Part shown: positions 49,817-57,958 of the stretch, one piece after another | Layout of the letters: every line of letters begins with the position of its first letter | How positions within the stretch are numbered: position 1 is the first letter of the stretch | From: RGIG1828 sp045654685 | GTDB taxonomy: Bacteria > Bacillota > Clostridia > UMGS1810 | Assembly: GCA_045654685.1 (NCBI GenBank) | Contig: JAZONV010000034.1 | Span: 1 to 64,000 of the forward strand | Length of the DNA: 64,000 nucleotides | Direction of reading: 5' to 3' | The notes under the pieces: generated by a model | Databases searched by the model: none | What the model saw: the letters and a program-made list of their open reading frames with translations, nothing else | Told to the model about the DNA's origin: nothing | Position numbers and translations under genes: made by a program

Positions 49817-50094
49817 TGACAGAAGCTATTGGACTTTTGGAAGTTGAAGGTCTTGTTGCCGCAATTAACAGTCTTGATGTTATGGTAAAAGCTGCTGATG
49901 TCAGACTTATTCATACCGAAAAAAGACTGGGCGGAAGACTTGTTACTCTTATAATTGCAGGAAGTGTTTCTTCTGTAAGTTCAGCAATTGAAGCGGGAGA
50001 AGTGGCTGCCAATGACCTTGGCACACTCTATGGAAGTGAAGTAATTGCAAATCCCCATACAGAGGTGACAAAATTCTTTGATATGGAAAGTTAA
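49816..50094 (+). CDS. BMC-H shell protein, divergent pore (RLGGR)
   Basis: A 92-residue BMC-H protein: EAIGLLEVEGLVAAINSLDV, pore loop HTEKRLGGRLVTLIIAGSV, and EVIANPHTEVTKFF. The pore motif has two arginines in place of the K-I-G-S-G of the PduA-like paralogues, predicting a positively charged channel suited to anions such as phosphate, CoA species or nucleotides. Start set at ATG 49816, 7 bases after AAGGAGG, overlapping the preceding stop (TGATG). Confidence 0.93.
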   Translation: MTEAIGLLEVEGLVAAINSLDVMVKAADVRLIHTEKRLGGRLVTLIIAGSVSSVSSAIEAGEVAANDLGTLYGSEVIANPHTEVTKFFDMES

Positions 50095-50201
50095 CTTTAA
50101 TAACTGACACTAAAGGTGATTTCAAGCGGATGAATTTTTGAGGAGATTTTGGTGTTGGTTGTTAAGGTCAAGTCTTTAAAGACGAAAGGCGGTAACTTAA
50201 A

Positions 50202-50849
50202 TTGTACGATACAAATACTATTCAGGAAGCAATAAAACTTGTAATATCAGAATTGAAAAGTAAAGAAGAAAAAGCAAATTCCGAAATTAAAGTAGGAGTT
50301 TCCCAGCGTCATGTTCACCTTTCAAGAGAAGATTTAAATACACTTTTCGGCGAAGGATATGAACTGACTGTGAAAAAATATCTCATGGGAAGAGAATTTG
50401 CATCTGATGAGTTTGTAACACTCGTTGGTCCTTCTCTCAAAGCCATTGAAAAGGTTAGAGTTTTAGGCCCTGTCAGAAAACAGACTCAGGTCGAAATCTC
50501 CCGTACAGATACCTTTGTATTAAAGGTTAGCCCCCCGGTAAGACCATCGGGCGAACTTAAAGGAAGTGCAAGCCTTGTTCTTGTGGGTCCCAAAGGAACT
50601 GTATATCTCAAAGAAGGCGTTATCATTGCAAATCGCCACATTCATCTCACCCCCGAATATGCACAGAAACATGGAATCAAAGATAATGATTATGTTGATG
50701 TTGAAGTAGAAGGCATTAAGCCCACAAGATTCTACGATGTTCAGGTTAGAGTCAGAGATGATTTCAATGTTGAAATGCACATCGATACCGATGATGCCAA
50801 TTCTGCAGCACTCAAAAACGGAGCAAATGTCCGTATAATCAGAAAATAA
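50202..50849 (+). CDS. pduL: phosphotransacylase PduL with encapsulation peptide
   Basis: A 215-residue PduL: VGVSQRHVHLSREDLNTLFG with the first zinc histidines, LVGPSLKAIEKVRVLGPVRKQTQVE, and the second metal motif IIANRHIHLTPEYA. It converts propionyl-CoA and phosphate to propionyl-phosphate, regenerating CoA inside the shell. Residues ~5-18 (NTIQEAIKLVISEL) form the amphipathic targeting helix. It uses a TTG start with AAAGGCGG upstream, after a 107-base spacer that has only a short GTCTTTAAAGAC palindrome. A propionate/acetate kinase is not in the window. Confidence 0.95.
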   Translation: MYDTNTIQEAIKLVISELKSKEEKANSEIKVGVSQRHVHLSREDLNTLFGEGYELTVKKYLMGREFASDEFVTLVGPSLKAIEKVRVLGPVRKQTQVEISRTDTFVLKVSPPVRPSGELKGSASLVLVGPKGTVYLKEGVIIANRHIHLTPEYAQKHGIKDNDYVDVEVEGIKPTRFYDVQVRVRDDFNVEMHIDTDDANSAALKNGANVRIIRK

Positions 50850-50856
50850 AATTCAT

Positions 50857-50902
50857 ACGCGGAAACCTGCATTTTATATAAGTCTGGCTTCCGCGTTGTT
50901 TT
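50857..50902 (+). terminator. terminator of the microcompartment operon
   Basis: ACGCGGAA pairs with TTCCGCGT around a long loop, followed by TGTTTT. Partial termination here would set lower expression of the regulator and kinase that follow. Confidence 0.6.
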
Positions 50903-50921
50903 AGATTAAAGAGGTGATAAA

Positions 50922-51683
50922 ATGCTTGCACCCGAAAGACAGAAATTCATAATGGATGAGATGCACAAAGAAGGTGCCGTAACAGTAAGTCGTCTGGCAT
51001 CGGAGCTCAATGTTACCGAAGAAACCATAAGACGTGACCTTGAAAAGCTTGAAAAGCAAGAGGCATTAAGGAGAACTCACGGCGGTGCGGTGCCAATTGA
51101 CGGAACAACCTATGAACTTTCACTTGAAAAAAGAAAATCCACAAATGTTGAGCAGAAAGAAAAAATAGCTTCCATTGCGGCAAGCTTTGTGTTTTCAGGA
51201 GATACAATTTTTCTCGATGCATCCACAACAACATTTTTTATGGCAAAAGAACTGAAAAAATTAAAAAACATTACAATCATAACAAATTCCCTCAGGGTTG
51301 TTGCAGAACTTAGTTCATGTGAACATATAAAACTCATTGCAGTTGGCGGAATAGTTAGTTCAAATCAGTCCTTTATCGGAAGTCATGCAGAAAAAAGTAT
51401 CAAGGATTGCTACTTTGCAAACAAAATGTTTTTCTCTGCAAAAGGCGTTACAAAAGAAATAGGCATCCTTGAAAGTAATGAGCAGGAATGTGGCATAAAA
51501 CAAAGCATGCTCATGAATTCAGAAAACAAATATTTCCTTTGCGACAGCGCAAAGATTGGCAGAGTAAGTTTTGCTAAACTTGCATCTCTCGGTGATATTG
51601 ACTATATCATAACAGATAAAGAACCTGATGAAGAACTTATGTCAGCCCTTGAAGATAATAACGTTAAAGTTGTTACTCAATAA
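50922..51683 (+). CDS. DeoR-family transcriptional regulator
   Basis: A 253-residue repressor of sugar catabolism: N-terminal DeoR helix-turn-helix (GAVTVSRLASELNVTEETIRRDLEKLE; shown in part as VSRLASELNVTEETIRRDL) with the trailing RTHGGAV, then a DeoRC sugar-phosphate-sensing domain (FLDASTTTFFMAKEL, IITNSLRVV, VGGIVSSNQSFIG, CDSAKIGR). It presumably senses a phosphorylated sugar such as rhamnulose-1-P or DHAP and controls this locus; the inverted repeat at 42.36-42.40 kb is a candidate site. GAGGTG site before the ATG. Gene for the kinase begins 24 bases later. Confidence 0.9.
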   Translation: MLAPERQKFIMDEMHKEGAVTVSRLASELNVTEETIRRDLEKLEKQEALRRTHGGAVPIDGTTYELSLEKRKSTNVEQKEKIASIAASFVFSGDTIFLDASTTTFFMAKELKKLKNITIITNSLRVVAELSSCEHIKLIAVGGIVSSNQSFIGSHAEKSIKDCYFANKMFFSAKGVTKEIGILESNEQECGIKQSMLMNSENKYFLCDSAKIGRVSFAKLASLGDIDYIITDKEPDEELMSALEDNNVKVVTQ

Positions 51684-51707
51684 TATATTTTTGAAAGGAC
51701 GTTAAAT

Positions 51708-53171
51708 ATGAAAAAAGTACTTGCTTTTGACCTTGGCGCATCAAGCGGAAGAGGTATAATTGCCACTTTGGATAATGGCAAAATAACTTTAGATGAAATC
51801 CATCGTTTTGCAAATAACGGTGTTAATGTAAGAAACACACTCTACTGGGACATTATCTATCTTTTCGACCAGATTAAACAGGGTATTGTAAAAGCACGTC
51901 TTGCAGGTGGATTTGATACAATCGGTATTGACACATGGGGCGTAGATTTTGGTCTTGTTGATGAAAGTGGTGACCTTGTTTCAAACCCCGTTCACTATCG
52001 TGATTCCCGTACAGATAACATTCCCGAAGAGGTTTTCAAAGAAATTTCAAAAGACGAACTTTACAAAAAAACCGGAATTCAGATTCTTAATTTCAACACT
52101 CTTTTCCAGCTTTACTATCTTGCAAAATATAAATCAGACCTCTTAAAAAGAGCAGATAAATTCATTTTCATTCCCGACCTTTTAAACTACTTCCTCACCG
52201 GAGTTAAAAAGAGTGAATACACCATTGCATCAACATCACAGATGCTCAATCCCCACACACGCACCTGGGATAAAGATCTTTTATCCTCTCTCGGAGTTCC
52301 CACAGACATTCTCTGTGACATAGTAGAAACCGGAGAAGTTCTTGGAAAGCTCAGTCCTGAAATTTGTGAAGAACTTTCTGTTGACCCCGTTGATGTAATT
52401 GCAGTAGGCGGTCATGACACAGCCTCTGCAGTTGTATCTGTTCCCACAACCGAAGACGATTTTGTATATGTATCCTGTGGCACATGGTCACTTTTCGGAA
52501 CCGAACTTTCCGAGCCCCTCATCAGCGAAGAAGGTCTCAAAGCATCCTATACCAATGAAGGCGGATATGGCGGAAAAATCAGATATCTCACAAATATCAT
52601 GGGACTTTGGCTCATTCAGGAGGCACGCCGCGATTGGCAGAAGCAAGGTAAAGATCTTTCTTTTGGTGAAATTGCAGATGAAGCACTCAAGGCTGATGCT
52701 TTTAAATGTTTTGTAGATGTTGACTATGCAGAATTCGGTAAGCCCGGAAACATGCCAAAGAAAATTCAGGAATTCTGCAAAAAAACAGGTCAATATGTTC
52801 CCCAGACAATAGGAGAGATTGCACGTTGTATCTATGAAAGCCTTGCTCTCAAATACAGACACGCATTTATTAATCTTGGCAAAATTACAGGAAAAGATTT
52901 TAAAGGTATTCACATTGTTGGCGGTGGTACCAATGCAACACTTTTCTGTCAGATGACAGCAAGTGCTTGTAATACAGCCGTTTATGCAGGTCCCGTTGAA
53001 GCAACTGCTCTCGGCAATGTTGCAGTTCAGCTTATGGCATCCGGTGACATAAAGGATATTAAAGAAGCAAGAAGTATTATCAGAGACTCATTTGATATTC
53101 AGGAATACACACCTGTAAACCCCGTAGATTGGGATGAAGCATACGAAAGATACATAAAAATTTTGAATTGA
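51708..53171 (+). CDS. rhaB: rhamnulokinase
   Basis: A 487-residue FGGY-family sugar kinase. It begins VLAFDLGASSGRGIIATL with the RhaB-type ASSGR phosphate loop. GIDTWGVDFGLVDESG (in part) and PVHYRDSRTDNIPEEVF follow and distinguish rhamnulokinases from other FGGY kinases. The ATPase motif VGGHDTASAVVSVP and IVGGGTNATLFCQMTA complete it. It phosphorylates L-rhamnulose (possibly L-fuculose) at C1, feeding the aldolase of the microcompartment. No rhamnose isomerase or permease is in the window, so these must be elsewhere. Ribosome site GAAAGGA. Confidence 0.92.
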   Translation: MKKVLAFDLGASSGRGIIATLDNGKITLDEIHRFANNGVNVRNTLYWDIIYLFDQIKQGIVKARLAGGFDTIGIDTWGVDFGLVDESGDLVSNPVHYRDSRTDNIPEEVFKEISKDELYKKTGIQILNFNTLFQLYYLAKYKSDLLKRADKFIFIPDLLNYFLTGVKKSEYTIASTSQMLNPHTRTWDKDLLSSLGVPTDILCDIVETGEVLGKLSPEICEELSVDPVDVIAVGGHDTASAVVSVPTTEDDFVYVSCGTWSLFGTELSEPLISEEGLKASYTNEGGYGGKIRYLTNIMGLWLIQEARRDWQKQGKDLSFGEIADEALKADAFKCFVDVDYAEFGKPGNMPKKIQEFCKKTGQYVPQTIGEIARCIYESLALKYRHAFINLGKITGKDFKGIHIVGGGTNATLFCQMTASACNTAVYAGPVEATALGNVAVQLMASGDIKDIKEARSIIRDSFDIQEYTPVNPVDWDEAYERYIKILN

Positions 53172-53185
53172 AATTAACAAAAACA

Positions 53186-53217
53186 GAGGATGTAAAATGA
53201 TTCGATTTTACATCCTC
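53186..53217 (+). terminator. terminator after rhaB
   Basis: GAGGATGTAAAAT pairs exactly with ATTTTACATCCTC around GATTCG-type loop bases. It lies 14 bases after the rhaB stop. Confidence 0.75.
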
Positions 53218-53239
53218 TTAAATTTTTATCTGCAAAAAA

Positions 53240-53279
53240 ATGGGTGTAAAATAATTCTGTCGAATTATTTTACACCCAT
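53240..53279. terminator. bidirectional palindromic terminator between rhaB and rodA
   Basis: The ATGGGTGTAAAATAATTC arm is the reverse complement of the right arm that ends at 53279, with a 4-base loop. It shares the core GGGTGTAAAAxAATTC with the palindrome at 61085. It stands between two convergent genes, where it can stop transcription from both sides. Confidence 0.75.
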
Positions 53280-53307
53280 TTGCTGACAAGAAAAAATCAA
53301 ATCAAAA

Positions 53308-54450
53308 TCATTCTTGTGGTGATGGTGCATCTTCAATTTGTTTTTTAGCACTATTTTGCCATCTCTTCACACTACATACCAATCCTATTGCAATGAGATT
53401 GGTAACAATTGAGGAACCGCCATAACTGAAAAACGGAAGCGGAATACCCGTAACCGGCATAAGACCGATGCACATTCCGATGTTTTCAAAAGTGTGAGCA
53501 AGGAACATACATGCAACACCAATACATATATATGAGCCAAATTTATCTTCCGAATTCTTTGCAATATATATGCATCTTATAACCAGAGAAAAAAGAAGAA
53601 CAGCAACTATGAGACATCCGATAAAGCCCATTTCTTCTCCAATAACTGAATAAATAAAATCGGTGTGTTTTGCAGGAAGATATCCAAGCTGTGTCTGTGT
53701 TCCCTGGCCAATTCCTTTTCCGGTAAATCCACCTGAACCAATTGCAATTTTGGATTGCATAACATGATAACCTGCAGCCAGGGGGTCAGATTCGGGATTG
53801 AACAGCACTCTGATTCTGTTTTTCTGATATTCTGCAAGGAATTGCCATAAAATAGGAATTGCAGAAGCAATAATAACGCCTGTTCCCACAATGTATTTCC
53901 ACGAGATTTTAGCAGCAAAAAGAATTCCTGCAAATATAACAATAAATACCATTGTAGTACCAAAGTCAGGTTGAAGCATTATGAGTGCGACAAAAACAGA
54001 TGCATGGAGAATAAGCTTGAATATGTTTTTTGGTTTGTTGAGTGCATCACCACATTTTGAAACTGCATTAGAGAATGTTATTATAAACCCGATTTTAACA
54101 ATTTCAGATGGCTGAATTCCGATAGGACCAAATCTGATCCAGCTTTTGCTTCCCGTATCCTCTCTTCCGGTACCGATAATCAAAACAGCAATAAGGAAAA
54201 CAGTACACATAAAGTATATGAACTTTGTGGCCTTTTCATATTTTTTGTAGTCTGTTTTTCCTATGATTATCATAGCGAAAAAGCCGGCAACAGCAGCAAA
54301 AGTCTGAACTATCACAAAAGATGCTGAACCGCTTTCATATGTTTTAACTGCACTTTTTATTGCAAATATGCCGAATATAACGCAAAAAAGAGTTATACAA
54401 AGCAGAATAAAATCGTATTTACTTGATTTTGTTTCGTGATTCAAATTCAT
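53308..54450 (-). CDS. rodA: rod-shape-determining peptidoglycan glycosyltransferase RodA
   Basis: A 380-residue SEDS-family membrane protein with about ten helices: GSKSWIRFGPIGIQPSEIVKIG (in part), LQPDFGTTMVFI with the conserved Asp, GSGGFTGKGIGQGTQTQLGYLP, AKHTDFIYSVIGEEMGF and the C-terminal PLPFFSYGGSS. The order of motifs and the absence of division-specific extensions favour RodA over FtsW. It polymerises glycan strands for side-wall growth together with a class B penicillin-binding protein. GGAG ribosome site before ATG 54450 (minus strand). It stands alone, convergent with rhaB. Confidence 0.92.
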   Translation of the reverse strand: MNLNHETKSSKYDFILLCITLFCVIFGIFAIKSAVKTYESGSASFVIVQTFAAVAGFFAMIIIGKTDYKKYEKATKFIYFMCTVFLIAVLIIGTGREDTGSKSWIRFGPIGIQPSEIVKIGFIITFSNAVSKCGDALNKPKNIFKLILHASVFVALIMLQPDFGTTMVFIVIFAGILFAAKISWKYIVGTGVIIASAIPILWQFLAEYQKNRIRVLFNPESDPLAAGYHVMQSKIAIGSGGFTGKGIGQGTQTQLGYLPAKHTDFIYSVIGEEMGFIGCLIVAVLLFSLVIRCIYIAKNSEDKFGSYICIGVACMFLAHTFENIGMCIGLMPVTGIPLPFFSYGGSSIVTNLIAIGLVCSVKRWQNSAKKQIEDAPSPQE

Positions 54451-54608
54451 AATTTTCTCCCAATATATCGTGAACTATAATCATTATAACAGAATTTTGC
54501 GAAAATACAAGTATATTAACACATAATTTACAAAAATTAACTTGCATTTATTTGAAGGATATATTAAAATAGATGTATATTGTCTGACGAAAAAATGGAG
54601 TAGATGCT

Positions 54609-55424
54609 GTGTTTGGATTTGTAAATATATATAAAGAAGAACTGAAAATAAAAGATTATGATGTTTTTCGTTCATACTATTGCGGACTGTGCAAAGCTCT
54701 CGGAAAAAGATACAGCCAGGTGGTTCGCCTTGGTCTAAGTTATGATATGACATTCCTTGCAATTCTGGCAGATTCATTGTCTGAAAATCCAATCAAAATA
54801 AAAAAACAGGGTTGCTTGAAAAACATAGGAAAAAGAAATTTCTGCACAGAAAATCCATCCATAGATTTTTCGGCGGATGCATCTGTAATATTGACATATC
54901 ACAAACTCAAAGATGATTGGAGCGACAATCACAGCTTGAAAGCAATGATTGGTATAATAGCATATTATTCAAGTTTCAAAAAGGCATCAAAAAAACATTC
55001 TGAAATGTCAGATGTGATAAAAAATGAGCTCAAAAGACTTTCGGAACTTGAGGAAAAGAATTGTCCGGAGATTGATGCTGTTGCAGATCCTTTTGCATCA
55101 ATATGTGCACATATGTTCGGGTCATTCCATGAATCGCTGTATGGCGTAGGCTATAATATCGGCAGACTGATTTATATTCTGGATGCCTATAAGGACATAT
55201 CCGAGGATATAAAAAACGGATGTTACAATCCATATGTATGCAAATACGGGAAAGAGTGTCTTGGTGGTCCTGATTTCAAAAAAAGAGTTATGGGTTCTTT
55301 GAATATGACGCTGACAGCAATTTCTGATTCATATTCGGAACTTAAAATACATAAAAACAAAGAAATCCTGGATAATATAATATACCTTGGATTAAGACAC
55401 GAATATGATAAAACTTTTAATTAA
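54609..55424 (+). CDS. DUF5685-family protein of unknown function
   Basis: A 271-residue protein beginning MFGFVNIYKEELKIKDYDVF, then SYYCGLCKALGKRYS, the Cys-containing signature of a clostridial family of unknown function (DUF5685). Later conserved-looking parts are YHKLKDDWSDN and ADPFASICAHMFGS, and a DAYKDISEDIKNGCYNPYV segment. The D-D-x-x-D-like acidic motifs and all-helical composition vaguely recall isoprenoid-synthase folds, but that is speculation. GTG start with GGAG 10 bases upstream. The DnaJ-domain gene follows after 14 bases; they are often neighbours and may work together. Confidence 0.75.
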   Translation: MFGFVNIYKEELKIKDYDVFRSYYCGLCKALGKRYSQVVRLGLSYDMTFLAILADSLSENPIKIKKQGCLKNIGKRNFCTENPSIDFSADASVILTYHKLKDDWSDNHSLKAMIGIIAYYSSFKKASKKHSEMSDVIKNELKRLSELEEKNCPEIDAVADPFASICAHMFGSFHESLYGVGYNIGRLIYILDAYKDISEDIKNGCYNPYVCKYGKECLGGPDFKKRVMGSLNMTLTAISDSYSELKIHKNKEILDNIIYLGLRHEYDKTFN

Positions 55425-55438
55425 TGTGGAGGTAGGAA

Positions 55439-56050
55439 ATGACAGATCCATACAAAATTTTAGGGGTTACACCCTCAAGTACGGAAGATGAAATCAATAC
55501 TGCATACAGAAATCTTGTAAAGCAGTATCATCCTGATAAATATGTAGGCAATCCCCTTGCAGATCTCGCCGCAGAAAAGATTAAAGAAATTAATGCGGCG
55601 TATGACAAGATTATGAATGACAGAAAGAATGCATCAAACACAAATCAGTCCAATGGTTACGGACAGTCAGATTCAAATGGAAATTCAGAATTTATGAAAG
55701 TTCGTATGCTTATTAATTCCGGAAGAATTGTTGAGGCTGAAAACATTTTGAATTCAATTCAGGTTCGTAATGCCGAGTGGCATTTCCTCATGGGAATGGT
55801 TATGAAGAAAAAAGGCTGGTATGATATGGCATATCAGCATTTTGAAAGGGCAACAACCCAAGACCCTTCCAATATGGAATATCGTATGGCAAGAGATAAT
55901 ATGGGATATAGCGGTATGCAATACAGAAACGTTGGCAATATGGAAGGGTACGGTGGCACATGCTGTGATGGTTGTCAGACTCTCATTTGTGCCGACTGTT
56001 GCTGTGAAATGTGCGGTGGTAATCTGATTCCATGTATCGGTTGCAGATAA
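55439..56050 (+). CDS. J-domain (DnaJ-like) protein with cysteine-rich tail
   Basis: A 203-residue protein. The N-terminal J domain (residues 2-65) includes the HPD motif in KQYHPDKYVG, required to stimulate Hsp70 ATPase. A low-complexity Asn/Ser/Gly linker and a helical TPR-like pair (residues ~85-140) follow, then a tail with CCDGCQTLICADCCCEMCGG and IPCIGCR. This tail probably binds metal. It is a specialised co-chaperone rather than DnaJ itself, lacking the G/F-rich and CxxCxGxG domains. Ribosome site GGAGG, 8 bases before ATG. Confidence 0.85.
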   Translation: MTDPYKILGVTPSSTEDEINTAYRNLVKQYHPDKYVGNPLADLAAEKIKEINAAYDKIMNDRKNASNTNQSNGYGQSDSNGNSEFMKVRMLINSGRIVEAENILNSIQVRNAEWHFLMGMVMKKKGWYDMAYQHFERATTQDPSNMEYRMARDNMGYSGMQYRNVGNMEGYGGTCCDGCQTLICADCCCEMCGGNLIPCIGCR

Positions 56051-56065
56051 AAGGGGGCGATTGAA

Positions 56066-56554
56066 ATTAAGACCAGTAAAATCGCCGGAGGCGGTATATG
56101 TGTTGCACTTTGCATGGTGTTATTATATCTGTCAACAATTTTACCGGCAAAAGCAGCCTTATTATTTGCTTCATCCATAGTTATGGGAGTATGTATTTTA
56201 AGATACAGATCTCTTGTTGCCTTTGTAACATATTTTGCGGTTTCTGTTCTCGGATTATTTCTGGCACCAAAATGTGCAGGATACTATATTGTTCTCTTTG
56301 GAATATATCCTCTTTTAAAATTGTATATTGAAAAAGTCAGAAACATAGTCATAGAGTATGCAATAAAGTTTATTATATGGAACATTCATCTGGCAGGCCT
56401 GTATGTAGTTTTAAACGCTCTTGGTCAGGGAGCACTTCTCAATATTGCTACATTTTGGATATGGATTTCCGGAATAATTCTGATGTTAATTTATGATCTT
56501 GTGTTTGGAATAGTTATCAATGCGTTCTACAGCACATATTCAAAATATTTATAA
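56066..56554 (+). CDS. small membrane protein with a probable ATT start codon
   Basis: The first ATG in frame (56114) lies inside a membrane helix and has no ribosome site. Reading upstream, an ATT at 56066 gives a natural N-terminus (M)KTSKIAGGGICVALCMVLLY, 9 bases after AAAGGGGG. The resulting 162-residue protein has about five hydrophobic segments and looks like a small ECF-transporter S-component-like or YbbL-like membrane protein; the family is not clear to me. It starts 15 bases after the J-domain gene and precedes the DUF4380 gene by 13. Confidence 0.65.
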   Translation: MKTSKIAGGGICVALCMVLLYLSTILPAKAALLFASSIVMGVCILRYRSLVAFVTYFAVSVLGLFLAPKCAGYYIVLFGIYPLLKLYIEKVRNIVIEYAIKFIIWNIHLAGLYVVLNALGQGALLNIATFWIWISGIILMLIYDLVFGIVINAFYSTYSKYL

Positions 56555-56567
56555 AGAGGTGGATAAA

Positions 56568-57488
56568 ATGGTAAATGTGGAAAAAGTTGTATGCCCGAAT
56601 TTGGGTAATATGATAAGTGTATCAGACGGGAATGTAGAACTTTTTGTCAGCATAGATTTCGGTCCCAGAATTTTAAAAGCCGGAATCAAAGGCAAAACAA
56701 ACTTTATGAAACAAGATACTCAAGGTATACTCAAAAGTGAACTTGGAGAAACAAAATTTAAAGATAACATGTTTAAAAGTCGAGGCGGTCACAGATTCTG
56801 GATAAGCCCTGAAGCATTTCCGAGAACATATTATCCGGACAATGAACCTGTTGAGTATGAAATTATTCAAAATGGAGTAGTGTTAAATCCTCCATGTCAG
56901 GTTGCAAATGAACTTCAACTGAAAATTCAAATCACACTTGATGAAAATACCCACAAGTATAAAATTGACCACTATGTTACAAATGAAGGATACTGGCCCA
57001 AAAAACTTGCAATATGGCCAATAACGGTTGTGGCAGACAATGGACTTGAACTAATCCCGCAAAACACCAAAAACACAAAACTTTTACCAAATAGAGTATT
57101 TGCGATGTGGCCCTATTCAAAATATTCTGATTCAAGACTTAAAATAGGTGACAGATACATTTATCTTAAGCAGGATCCCTCTTTGAAAGAACCATTTAAA
57201 CTTGGTTTGTTCCAGGAAATTCCCTGGGCTGCATATTTCCTTGGGGGAGATATGTTCGTTAAAGAATACACTTCATATGAGAATAAGGAATATCCTGATT
57301 TTGGTTGTTCATATGAGTCTTACACAAACGAAAGCATTCTTGAAATGGAAACACTCAGTCCTCTTTATAATCTTGAAAGCAAAGACACAGTATGTCACAC
57401 AGAAGTGTGGTCATTCTATGAAAATGTTAATATTCCCGCAAGTGATAATGAAGCAGATGAACTTGCGGAAAAATATAAATTAAATTAA
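56568..57488 (+). CDS. DUF4380 family protein (aldose-epimerase-like beta-sandwich)
   Basis: A 306-residue cytoplasmic protein. The sequence is beta-rich, with SRGGHRFWISPEAFPRTYYPDNEPVEY (shown in part as GGHRFWISPEAFPRTY), LAIWPITV and FKLGLFQEIPWAAYFLGGDMFVKEY as conserved-looking segments, matching DUF4380, a group related to aldose 1-epimerase/galactose mutarotase folds. The function is unproven. Start set at ATG 56568 with AGAGGTGG; an ATG at 56520 lies in the preceding gene. The following VOC and dehydrogenase genes hint at a role in modified-sugar metabolism. Confidence 0.72.
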   Translation: MVNVEKVVCPNLGNMISVSDGNVELFVSIDFGPRILKAGIKGKTNFMKQDTQGILKSELGETKFKDNMFKSRGGHRFWISPEAFPRTYYPDNEPVEYEIIQNGVVLNPPCQVANELQLKIQITLDENTHKYKIDHYVTNEGYWPKKLAIWPITVVADNGLELIPQNTKNTKLLPNRVFAMWPYSKYSDSRLKIGDRYIYLKQDPSLKEPFKLGLFQEIPWAAYFLGGDMFVKEYTSYENKEYPDFGCSYESYTNESILEMETLSPLYNLESKDTVCHTEVWSFYENVNIPASDNEADELAEKYKLN

Positions 57489-57501
57489 AGGAGAAATTAT
57501 A

Positions 57502-57885
57502 ATGATTAAAGGAATTGAACACGTTGCAATTTTTGCAAACGACACAAAAAAACTTTCAGACTGGTATGTTGATATGTTTGAAGGAAGCATTGCATATGAT
57601 AATGGAAAAGGTACATATTTTGTTGCTTTCTCCGACAAATCCATGATTGAATTTTGCACAAGCACCCCTGAAGCAAACGAGCTTACAGGTCTTGAGAAAC
57701 CCGGTATCAGACATATTGCCATTGCAGTTGATGATTTTGACGGAGCAGTTGCTAAAGTTAAAGCAGCAGGTGTTGAAATAATTAATGATGCACAGGTTAA
57801 TGCAAATGGAATCGGAACAATGTTTTTCAGAGATCCTGAAGGAAATATTCTTCACTTCATTTCTCGTCCCACACCCCTTGTGTAA
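57502..57885 (+). CDS. VOC-family protein (glyoxalase/dioxygenase fold)
   Basis: A 127-residue single-domain vicinal-oxygen-chelate protein: GIEHVAIFANDTKKLSDWYVDMF at the start with the first metal His, then PGIRHIAIAVDDFDGAVAKVKAAG with a second His, and FFRDPEGNILHFISRP with the final Glu. The metal ligands of glyoxalase-like enzymes (H, H, E) are therefore present. Substrate unknown; isomerase or epimerase activity on a sugar derivative or methylmalonyl-type compound is possible. It begins 13 bases after the DUF4380 gene, AAAGGAG ribosome site. Confidence 0.82.
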   Translation: MIKGIEHVAIFANDTKKLSDWYVDMFEGSIAYDNGKGTYFVAFSDKSMIEFCTSTPEANELTGLEKPGIRHIAIAVDDFDGAVAKVKAAGVEIINDAQVNANGIGTMFFRDPEGNILHFISRPTPLV

Positions 57886-57904
57886 TTCATAATTAATATA
57901 ATAA

Positions 57905-57943
57905 AAAATGAGAGGAAACATTTTGAAAGTTTCCTCTCATTTT
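57905..57943. terminator. bidirectional terminator between convergent genes
   Basis: AAAATGAGAGGAAAC pairs with GTTTCCTCTCATTTT around a 9-base loop, with T/A tracts on both sides. It separates the VOC gene from the converging dehydrogenase genes. Confidence 0.85.
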
Positions 57944-57958
57944 ATTTTTGACAGATTA

